NCBI GenBank assembly: GCA_023410875.1
Contig: JAEYPH010000103.1
Location: 1 to 64,000, forward strand
Direction of reading: 5' to 3'
Length of the DNA stretch: 64,000 nt
From: Bacillota bacterium
Lineage (GTDB): Bacteria; Bacillota; Clostridia; Christensenellales; UMGS416
Part shown: one piece after another, positions 53,158-60,043 of the stretch
Layout: the number at the start of each line of letters is the position of its first letter
Numbering within the stretch: the stretch's first letter is position 1
The notes under the pieces: model-generated
Seen by the model: the letters and a program-made list of their open reading frames with translations, nothing else
The model's database searches: none
What the model was told of the DNA's origin: nothing
Program-made: the position numbers and the translations under genes

Positions 53158-54639
53158 GTGGCGAAGCTTACCATCCATGCCGACCAACCCGGCGACGTCA
53201 TCCACAAGGACATTTACGGCCACTTTTCCGAGCACCTGGGGCGCTGCATCTACGGCGGCCTGTGGGTCGGCGAGGATTCACCGATCCCCAACACCCGCGG
53301 CATCCGCAATGATGTGGTGCAGGCCCTGCGGGCCATGGGCATCCCCACCCTGCGCTGGCCCGGCGGCTGCTTTGCCGACGAATACCACTGGCGCGACGGC
53401 ATTGGCCCGCGGGAGGGCCGCAAGCGCATGGTCAACACCCATTGGGGCGGCGTAACCGAGAACAACCACTTCGGTACCCATGAATTCCTGGACCTGTGCG
53501 ACCAGTTGGGCTGCGAGGCCTATATCAACGGCAACGTGGGCTCCGGCACCGTGCAGGAAATGCAGGAGTGGGTCGAGTATATGACCTTCGACGGCGAATC
53601 GCCGATGAGCGACCTGCGCCGCCGCAACGGCCGCGAGCAGCCCTGGCGCGTAAAATACTTCGGCGTGGGCAATGAAAACTGGGGTTGCGGCGGCAACATG
53701 CGCCCGGAATACTACGCGGACCTTTTCCGCCGCTACAACACCTATGTGCGCGACTTCGGCGGCCATCACCTGTTCCGCATCGCCTGCGGCCCCTCGGTGG
53801 ACGACTACCGCTGGACCGAGGTGCTCATGCGCGAGGCCGGCCGCTATATGGACGGCCTGAGCCTGCACCACTACACGCTGCCGAACCCCGATTGGAACCA
53901 CAAGGGTCCGGCCACCGGCTTTGACCAGGGGGCATGGCTGAGCACCATGGACCGGGCGCTCTATATGCAGGAGCTGATCGACCGCCACAGCGAGATCATG
54001 GACCGATACGACTCCCAGCGCCGCGTGGCGCTGATCGTGGACGAATGGGGCGCGTGGTACGATGTGGAGCCGGGCACCAACCCGGGCTTCCTCTATCAGC
54101 AGAACACGATACGCGACGCGCTGGTGGCCGGCGTTACGCTGAACATCTTCCACAACCGCTGCCAGCGCGTACGCATGGCCAACATCGCCCAGTTGGTCAA
54201 CGTGCTGCAGTCGGTGATCCTGACCGAAGGCGCGCAGATGCTGTGCACGCCCACTTACCACGTGTTCGAGATGTACCGCCCCCACCAGGGAGCGCGGGCG
54301 CTGCCCTTCGAGCTTTCCGCCGCACAAATGAACTGGGCCGGCGGCGCTTTGCCCCGGGTGCATGTGTCCGCGTCGGTGGACGAAGCAGGCGCAGTGCACG
54401 TGAGCCTGTGCAACCTAGACCCCACCGACGCCGAGCCGGTGGTCTGCGCGCTTTCGTCGGCGCATCCCTATGCGGCGATCGCCGGCCGAGTGCTGACCGC
54501 CGCCGCCATGGATGCCCACAACACCTTCGAAGCGCCTGACGCTGTGACGCCGGCCCCGTGCGCCGACGCAAAGCTGACCGCCGAAGGCTTCGCCGTGACG
54601 CTTCCGCCCCGGTCCGTTATGGTTTTGACCCTGAAATGA
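53158..54639 (+). CDS. GH51 alpha-L-arabinofuranosidase
   Basis: 493 residues from GTG 53158 with AAGGAGGG 9 bases upstream. Hallmarks are DIYGHFSEHLGRCIYGGLWVG at the start and LRWPGGCFADEYHWRDGIGP. The acid/base Glu173 lies in GVGNENWGCGG and the nucleophile Glu296 in LIVDEWGAWYD. A C-terminal beta domain completes the fold. No signal peptide: it trims arabinose from imported arabino-oligosaccharides in the cytoplasm. It overlaps the next small gene by 4 bases and lies 47 bases after the GH30 gene. Confidence 0.93.
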   Translation: MAKLTIHADQPGDVIHKDIYGHFSEHLGRCIYGGLWVGEDSPIPNTRGIRNDVVQALRAMGIPTLRWPGGCFADEYHWRDGIGPREGRKRMVNTHWGGVTENNHFGTHEFLDLCDQLGCEAYINGNVGSGTVQEMQEWVEYMTFDGESPMSDLRRRNGREQPWRVKYFGVGNENWGCGGNMRPEYYADLFRRYNTYVRDFGGHHLFRIACGPSVDDYRWTEVLMREAGRYMDGLSLHHYTLPNPDWNHKGPATGFDQGAWLSTMDRALYMQELIDRHSEIMDRYDSQRRVALIVDEWGAWYDVEPGTNPGFLYQQNTIRDALVAGVTLNIFHNRCQRVRMANIAQLVNVLQSVILTEGAQMLCTPTYHVFEMYRPHQGARALPFELSAAQMNWAGGALPRVHVSASVDEAGAVHVSLCNLDPTDAEPVVCALSSAHPYAAIAGRVLTAAAMDAHNTFEAPDAVTPAPCADAKLTAEGFAVTLPPRSVMVLTLK

Positions 54640-54914
54640 CGATGGCGCACGAAAGGCAGTACTGCCGAATCTGCGACACGGCTGAACTGGTGGAGGAAGC
54701 GCGGGCGCTGGTGCGCGAATACGTGGCTTCGCTGCCGCCCGAAGCCTGCGTGGATGACGACACATATGCCCGCCGCCTGACCCGCTGCGACGCCTGCCCA
54801 TACGTGAGCGGCGGCGACACCTGCGCGCTGTGCGGCTGCCTGCTGCCGGTGCGGGCGCGGCTGCGCGCCAAGGGCTGCCCGGACCCTGTCGGCGATCGCT
54901 GGGCTGCCGTGTGA
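54636..54914 (+). CDS. Small Cys-rich protein, DUF6171-like
   Basis: 92 residues from ATG 54636, which overlaps the GH51 stop (ATGA). It carries CRICD at the N-terminus, CDACPYV in the middle and CALCGCLLPVRARLRAKGCPD near the end, eight or more cysteines that could bind zinc or an Fe-S cluster. The pattern fits DUF6171, a family with no known role. The start-stop overlap suggests translational coupling to arabinofuranosidase, which is unusual for such a protein. The next gene's ribosome site lies just after its stop. Confidence 0.7.
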   Translation: MTMAHERQYCRICDTAELVEEARALVREYVASLPPEACVDDDTYARRLTRCDACPYVSGGDTCALCGCLLPVRARLRAKGCPDPVGDRWAAV

Positions 54915-54932
54915 GCGAAAGGAGGGGTTCCC

Positions 54933-55928
54933 TTGGAGTATCCGTTTCATATCCGCGACATCCGCCAGAGCGACCCCTTTATACTGGCCGACCTGGCCAG
55001 CCGGCGCTACTACACCTACGCCCGGTGCTTCAACCGTGACCGCTTCCCCTGGCAACGGGACAAAGGCGCCTTCTACGCGCTGGAAAGCCCGGACTTGATC
55101 CATTGGAGCGAGCCGCAGCTGGTGTTCGAGCAGGGTGATTTCTGGGCCGACCAGGATTACTGGGCTCCCGAATGTCACCTCTACCAGGGCAAGTATTATT
55201 TGATCTCCAGCTTCCGCGCGCCGGGCAGTTATCGGCACTGCCAGGCGCTGGCGGCGGACAGCCCCCTGGGGCCCTTCCGCCCCATAGAGGCCGAGCCGGT
55301 GACGCCCAAGGGATGGCAATGCCTGGACGGCACATTGTATGTGGACCGCGACGGCCAGCCGTGGATGGTGTTCTGCCACGAATGGCTGCAGGTGTACGAC
55401 GGGCAGATCGCCGCAGTGCCCTTAAGCACCGACCTGGGCCATGCTGTGGGCGGCCCGGTCATCCTCTTTCGCGCCAGCGACGCGCCCTGGGGAGCGCCTC
55501 TGGCGAACAAAGAAGGGCACAACGGCTTTGTGACCGACGGGCCTTTCCTGCACCGCATGGCCGACGGCACGCTGATCATGCTGTGGTCCAATTTCACCGG
55601 CGCGGGCTACGCCACGGGCTATGCAACCAGCCGCTCAGGCGACATTCTGGGTCCGTGGGTGCAGGAGCCCAACCCGCTCTACGCGCTGGACGGTGCGCAT
55701 TCCATGCTGTATCTTACCTTTGAAGGGCAGCTGATGATGGCGCTGCACTGCCCCAACGTCCACCATCTCAAGCGCATTCTGCTCTTTGAGATGCAGGAGC
55801 ACGCCGGCAAGCTGCACATCATCAACGAGGTCACCGGAAATTGGTACAATGCCATCGCCGGCGCGGCCAAGGGCTGGCACTACAAGGAGCCCTTGCTGGA
55901 AGAGCCGGCGTTTACGAAGCTGGGATAG
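54933..55928 (+). CDS. GH43-like five-bladed beta-propeller glycosidase
   Basis: 331 residues from TTG 54933 with AAAGGAGGGG at 5-6 bases. The first blade has IRQSDPFILAD, with Asp in the place of the catalytic base. WAPECHLYQGKYYLISSF carries a second conserved acidic position, and DGTLYVDRDGQPWMVF and HNGFVTDGPFLHRMADGTL fit later blades. Related GH43 enzymes are arabinofuranosidases, xylosidases or galactan 1,3-beta-galactosidases. The catalytic acid is less certain. No signal peptide. It is the last enzyme of the glycan cluster. Confidence 0.77.
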   Translation: MEYPFHIRDIRQSDPFILADLASRRYYTYARCFNRDRFPWQRDKGAFYALESPDLIHWSEPQLVFEQGDFWADQDYWAPECHLYQGKYYLISSFRAPGSYRHCQALAADSPLGPFRPIEAEPVTPKGWQCLDGTLYVDRDGQPWMVFCHEWLQVYDGQIAAVPLSTDLGHAVGGPVILFRASDAPWGAPLANKEGHNGFVTDGPFLHRMADGTLIMLWSNFTGAGYATGYATSRSGDILGPWVQEPNPLYALDGAHSMLYLTFEGQLMMALHCPNVHHLKRILLFEMQEHAGKLHIINEVTGNWYNAIAGAAKGWHYKEPLLEEPAFTKLG

Positions 55929-55971
55929 CCAATCCACCAAAGCATCTGGCCCATGGGAAAGGAAACCCTTT

Positions 55972-56352
55972 ATGAAACCAAATGTCGGCGTAGGCTTGTT
56001 CGTGGAAGACGTTGGGAAGATGGTCGCTTTCTACCGGGATGTGCTGTTGTTTGAGACCGACTACAGCGAAGGGCCCTTTGCATCCTTTCAGACAAGCAAC
56101 GGAGTCTTCTTCATGTTCGATCGCTAACAGTTCGTGAGGGACATCGGCGAGGCCTACAGCACGCCCAGGGGCATCAACCAGACCATGGAGATCGCCATCA
56201 AGGTCGATAGCGCCGAAGAGGTGAACAGCGAATACCGCCGCCTGATGGCGCTGGGTGTGAAGTCCGTTACCGAACCGGCCACCCAGCCCTGGGGGCAGCA
56301 CAATTTCTTCATCGCGGACCCCGAGGGCAATCTGATCGAATATGGAGATTGA
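55972..56352 (+). pseudogene. VOC-family gene interrupted by an in-frame TAA
   Basis: ATG 55972 (AAAGGAAA upstream) opens VGLFVEDVGKMVAFYRDVLLF and continues through GVFFMFDR, where a TAA occurs at 56125. The same frame continues as QFVRDIGEAYSTPRG and ends normally with DPEGNLIEYGD at 56352. Together the parts give a full-length VOC fold of about 126 residues. One Lys codon changed to TAA would explain it. A GTG at 56134 could restart the second half, but no good ribosome site is seen. Probably a recent pseudogene; a sequence error is the alternative. Confidence 0.8.
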
Positions 56353-56362
56353 ACAGGACGGC

Positions 56363-56989
56363 ATGAATCCCTTTATCTACGGCACCGGCAACCCGGCCAA
56401 GCTCACAAGCATGCGCGATATGCTGCAAGGGCTGCCGGTGACCATCATAGGCCTGCGGGACTTGACGATATCCTTTCCCGATGTTGACGAGACCGGAAAT
56501 GACCCGCTGGAAAACGCCCGCATCAAGGCCGAGGCCTATCACGCCATGTGCGGGCTGGCCGTATTCTCCTGTGATTCAGGGCTATACATTGACGGGCTGG
56601 AGGACGCGCGGCAGCCCGGGGTAAAGGTGCGCACGGTGGATGGCCGCCGTCTGGACGACGGGCAGATGCTCGCCCACTACGGAGCGCTGGCGCGGGAGCT
56701 GGGCGGCAGGGCCATCGCCCGATACCGAAACGCCATTTGCCTGATCGATGAACGTGGCCGCCGCTACGAGGCCTATGACGACTCCATCTGGTCGGAGCTC
56801 TTCGGCCTGTGCACCGAGCCCCACCGCGACAGCGTGGAGGGCTTCCCGCTGGACGCGCTGTCCATTGAGCTTACGACAGGCAAATACTACTATGACCTGA
56901 AGGGCTTCGACTGGCTGGCCAACCAGAGCGCCGAGGCGGCGGGCTTCCGGGCGTTCTTCCAGCGGGTGCTGCAAGGCCAGGGGGAATGA
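56363..56989 (+). CDS. Ham1/RdgB-like non-canonical purine NTP pyrophosphatase
   Basis: 208 residues from ATG 56363 (AGGACGG upstream). The phosphate-binding N-terminus FIYGTGNPAKLTSM matches TGNxxK of the family, LENARIKAEAY fits the second block, and FSCDSGLYIDGLEDARQPGVKVR resembles the substrate loop with the catalytic Asp. Family members hydrolyse dITP and XTP to monophosphates. The C-terminal part is longer than in RdgB and lacks the usual SHR block, so the substrate may differ. It follows the broken VOC gene by 10 bases and ends at a bidirectional terminator. Confidence 0.75.
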   Translation: MNPFIYGTGNPAKLTSMRDMLQGLPVTIIGLRDLTISFPDVDETGNDPLENARIKAEAYHAMCGLAVFSCDSGLYIDGLEDARQPGVKVRTVDGRRLDDGQMLAHYGALARELGGRAIARYRNAICLIDERGRRYEAYDDSIWSELFGLCTEPHRDSVEGFPLDALSIELTTGKYYYDLKGFDWLANQSAEAAGFRAFFQRVLQGQGE

Positions 56990-57014
56990 GCCTCCCATTT
57001 AAGACCGCATACAA

Positions 57015-57050
57015 AAAGGGGCTTCTCCACAGGCGCGGAGAGCCCCTTTG
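57015..57050. terminator. Bidirectional terminator between convergent genes
   Basis: AAAGGGGCT-t-CTCC and GGAG-a-GCCCCTTT pair around a short loop with A-rich and T-rich flanks. It ends both the Ham1-like gene and the leftward electron-transfer locus. Confidence 0.82.
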
Positions 57051-57067
57051 TTTCAAACATACTTTGC

Positions 57068-58147
57068 TTACTTGTTGGTTGCCCCGCCTATCTTTTTGAG
57101 CATCGGCTTAAGCCCCTCGGTCACCTTCACCGTGCCGTCAGGGAACACCCACATGGCCTGGACACCGTCCAGCGACTTCACATATGCTAAGCCCTGGTCA
57201 TAGGGCAATATGAACAGCAGCGTGTCCAGAAAATCCGCATAGCCCGAATCCGGCGTCACAACGCTGACCGCGCGAAAGCGCGTGGCGCTCATCAGCGTTT
57301 CCGGGTCGATGATGTGGTTGTATGTTTTGCCGTCCACGATGTAGAAGCGCTGATAGTCGCCGGCGGTGGTCACCGACTGGTTGGTGCAGAACACCGTGTC
57401 CAGCGTAACCTCATCGGATGTACCGGCCTCGGGCTTGTTGGGGTCGGTGATGCCCACACCCCACTTGCTGCGCTTGCCGTCCAGCGGCGAGCCGCCGGTG
57501 CGCACATTGCCGCCGGAGCTTAGGATGAAGCTGTTCCATCCGGCGGCCTCCAGCTCCCGGGCCACGATCTCGGTGGCGTAACCCTTGGCCACGGAGCCCA
57601 CGTCCAGCGCCATTTCCGGGTCCTCCAGATACACCGTCTGGTTGGCCTCGTCCAGTATCAGCTTGTTCAAATCGGTGTGTCCGGCGGCGGCGCGCAGCTC
57701 ATCCATGGGTGGCAGCTTGGCGTTGGCGGGGTCATTGAGCCCGGCATCGCGGTAGTCGTGCCATATCTTAAGCACCGAGCCCATGGCGATGTTGATGCCA
57801 GCCGGAGAGTTCTGGCACCAGTCGCGGCTGGTCTTGAGCATCGCAAACAGATCGGGGTGCACGCGCACCGGGGCTTTGCCCGCGTTGTCGTTGATGGTCT
57901 TGACGTTGTTCACGCCTTCGTAGTCGTTATACTGGTCATACAACCGGTTGAGTTCCACGAAACGATCCTGGGCGCGCTGCACCCAGGTGTCAAACTCCTT
58001 CTCGGTTTTGGTATAACCCATGACCTGTATGACCGTATCGAAGGTGTTGAAGAACTCGGCCGAGTACTTCATGTAGGCGTTGGAGCCACAACCGGCCAGC
58101 GTCGCGCATAGCAGCGCCGCAACGAGCAACGCGATGAATCTGGGCAA
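57068..58147 (-). CDS. apbE: ApbE-family FMN transferase lipoprotein
   Basis: 359 residues from a TTG at 58147; GGGAGG lies 14 bases upstream, longer than usual, so the start is tentative. The signal peptide ends in the lipobox TLAGC. Residues 30-340 are ApbE: LNRLYDQYNDYEGVNNVKTIN, ALDVGSVAKGYATEIV (flavin/metal site), ILSSGGNVRTGG, and VTTAGDYQRF near the active site. By family knowledge it attaches FMN from FAD to a Thr of target proteins outside the membrane. The adjacent FMN-binding lipoprotein is its obvious substrate, as FmnB and PplA are in Listeria. Confidence 0.92.
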   Translation of the reverse strand: MPRFIALLVAALLCATLAGCGSNAYMKYSAEFFNTFDTVIQVMGYTKTEKEFDTWVQRAQDRFVELNRLYDQYNDYEGVNNVKTINDNAGKAPVRVHPDLFAMLKTSRDWCQNSPAGINIAMGSVLKIWHDYRDAGLNDPANAKLPPMDELRAAAGHTDLNKLILDEANQTVYLEDPEMALDVGSVAKGYATEIVARELEAAGWNSFILSSGGNVRTGGSPLDGKRSKWGVGITDPNKPEAGTSDEVTLDTVFCTNQSVTTAGDYQRFYIVDGKTYNHIIDPETLMSATRFRAVSVVTPDSGYADFLDTLLFILPYDQGLAYVKSLDGVQAMWVFPDGTVKVTEGLKPMLKKIGGATNK

Positions 58148-58237
58148 CCTGCTCGTGAATACCTCCCGCTGTCGCTGGCGACGATGCAGCGCATGGACGC
58201 AATATGACAGCTTAACCTGTTGGTGAAATTCTATAAA

Positions 58238-58272
58238 GAGAAATCCCCCCCGTTTTACAGAGGGGATTTCTC
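58238..58272 (-). terminator. Hairpin between the FMN-binding lipoprotein and apbE
   Basis: GAGAAATCCCC pairs with GGGGATTTCTC; on the minus strand it is followed by TTTATAG. It may end most transcripts after the lipoprotein gene, giving more lipoprotein than ApbE. Confidence 0.78.
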
Positions 58273-58283
58273 ATCATGGCATC

Positions 58284-58847
58284 TTAATTGGCGTTGGCGA
58301 TGGCGGCAGTGGCCACTTCGATGTAGTCGGTTACCTTGATGGTGGCGGTGGAGGTCAGGTCGGTCTCAGCGGAGATTACGCCGCCATCTTCGGTGGTCTT
58401 GGTCTTCATGTTCTTGATCTGCTCAGCGGTCTTGCCAACCATCCACTTCTGGATGGCGTCCTGCTGCTCGTACCACTCACGGCCGATGCCGGAAGCCTTC
58501 TTCATGCCGTACTCATTGCCCAGCTCGCGCTTGGTCTTGAAGACGGTGTCCTTGGGGGTGGTCAGCTTGCCGGCCTCGTCGAAGGCGACGCTGGACTGCA
58601 CGGTGTCGATGTAGATCTTGACGACCTTGCCGTCCTTGTCCACGGTCACGGAGCACATCACGGTGTCGGCCTGAACCTTGCCGGACTTAACGCCGTCTTT
58701 TTCGGCGAGATCCGCGGACTTGGCCACAGTGGTCTTGCTGGCGAAGCCGAGCTTGAGGTCGCCGCCGGTGCTGCTGCAGCCGGCGAAGGCGAACACAGAA
58801 CCGAGGACGAACAGGGCGACGAGGGCGATGGCGGAGATCTTCTTCAT
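58284..58847 (-). CDS. FMN-binding lipoprotein, PplA-like
   Basis: 187 residues; ATG 58847 with GGGAGG about 8 bases upstream. The signal peptide ends in FAGC with Cys24 as lipid anchor. Residues 55-187 are an FMN-binding-like domain. DLTSTAT (163-169) keeps the D-x-x-S-x-A-T spacing of ApbE flavinylation sites, with Thr169 as the likely FMN carrier, although Gly of the usual SGAT is Thr here. It lies between polyprenyl synthase and apbE. Inferred role: covalently flavinylated surface electron carrier. Listeria PplA has two such domains; this one has one, and the length supports just one. Confidence 0.8.
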   Translation of the reverse strand: MKKISAIALVALFVLGSVFAFAGCSSTGGDLKLGFASKTTVAKSADLAEKDGVKSGKVQADTVMCSVTVDKDGKVVKIYIDTVQSSVAFDEAGKLTTPKDTVFKTKRELGNEYGMKKASGIGREWYEQQDAIQKWMVGKTAEQIKNMKTKTTEDGGVISAETDLTSTATIKVTDYIEVATAAIANAN

Positions 58848-58964
58848 GTCTTTTCCTCCCAAAATTTCTTGGTGACGGTCTATCCTGACGGGTTTGACCC
58901 GTTACACCCATGTCAAAAGGACTCAATCTTTTGCGCGACATCTGATCGCCGTAGCGCGGTGTCA

Positions 58965-59042
58965 CCCCCGGCTTGCGGCAATGTCGGCAAAAGCCGATGT
59001 GAGAGCAAGCCGAGAGCTGCGCTAAGCGCAGCGGAGGGGCGA
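58965..59042 (+). repeat. Dispersed repeat, partial copy 4
   Basis: Matches only the right-hand part of the element seen at 12076-12212. It lies in the 234-base gap between the polyprenyl synthase and FMN-binding lipoprotein genes. No gene is seen in the gap. Confidence 0.6.
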
Positions 59043-59081
59043 TGCTCGCTGCTTCACAGCGACCGGTAATGCGCAAGCGCA

Positions 59082-60041
59082 TTACCCGCGGAGCAAATCG
59101 TTGATGGTCAATAGCATATTACGCCCATCGCTTGGGGGCAGCTTTTCCAGTTGCTGCGCAGCGCGGTCCAACTGGGCGCGCATCATGTCGGCGGCCTGGC
59201 CCATGGCCCCGGCCTTGCGGGCGGCCCGCAGCAGCCCCGCCGCCAGGCGAACCGTGCGCCTGCCCTGAAGAAAACCATCCAGCCGCGCCCGATAGGCGGC
59301 ATCCTGGGCAGCCAGCAGCACCGGCAGCGTCACTATACCATCCATGAGGTCATGGCCCGTGGGCTTACCCGCGGTGTCGCCGTCATGCTCGATGTCCAGC
59401 AGGTCATCGCGGATCTGGAAGGCCGCGCCAAAGCGCATGCCCACATGCCACAGGCGCTGCACATCCTGCTCGGGCAGGCCGGCGCACTGGCCGCCCACGG
59501 CACAGGCCGCCGCGAAGAGGATACCGGTCTTGCTCATCACGCGCTTTAAGTATTCGCGCAGGCCGGGCACCGTGCCGCGGCCCAAATATTGACCAACCTC
59601 GCCCATGCACAGCGTCTCGATGGCGGAGCTTACGCGGCCCAGCCGGTCCGAGGGCAGGTTGCTGCGGCTCAGCAGCTTCATGGCCTTGGCCAGCAGATAG
59701 TCGCCGGCATAGATGGCCACATGGTTGCCGTGCAGGCTGTGCAGCGTAGGCGCGCCGCGGCGGGTGCCGGCGTGGTCTATCACGTCGTCGTGGGCCAGCG
59801 TGGCGGCGTGCAGCACTTCCATGGCGGCGGCGGCGTTGAGCGCCGTGTGCCGGTCATAGTTGCCGCAGAATGCCGCCGAGAGCGCCATGGCCGGGCGCAG
59901 GCGTTTGCCGCCGCCCAGCACCAGCGCACCGGCGGAGCGCTGTATCTCGTTTCCGTTGCCAAACTCATTGGCCAGCAGCGCCTCAAGGGCTTGCAGCTCC
60001 GCCTGGAGCCGCGGCAGCTGTGCGTAGAGGGAATGCTCCAT
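59082..60041 (-). CDS. Polyprenyl diphosphate synthase, DmkB-like
   Basis: 319 residues. The ATG at 60041 is 2 bases after the NDH-2 stop with AGGA upstream; a GTG at 60047 is an alternative. GGGKRLRP (43-50), the first Asp-rich motif in HDDVID (84-89) and the second in FQIRDDLLDIEHD (about residue 213) are all present, so it should be an active trans-isoprenyl chain-elongating enzyme. Small residues ahead of the first Asp motif (LHAATLAHDD) permit a long chain. Next to NDH-2 its product is probably the tail of a demethylmenaquinone, as for DmkB of Listeria. Confidence 0.9.
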   Translation of the reverse strand: MEHSLYAQLPRLQAELQALEALLANEFGNGNEIQRSAGALVLGGGKRLRPAMALSAAFCGNYDRHTALNAAAAMEVLHAATLAHDDVIDHAGTRRGAPTLHSLHGNHVAIYAGDYLLAKAMKLLSRSNLPSDRLGRVSSAIETLCMGEVGQYLGRGTVPGLREYLKRVMSKTGILFAAACAVGGQCAGLPEQDVQRLWHVGMRFGAAFQIRDDLLDIEHDGDTAGKPTGHDLMDGIVTLPVLLAAQDAAYRARLDGFLQGRRTVRLAAGLLRAARKAGAMGQAADMMRAQLDRAAQQLEKLPPSDGRNMLLTINDLLRG

Positions 60042-60043
60042 AC

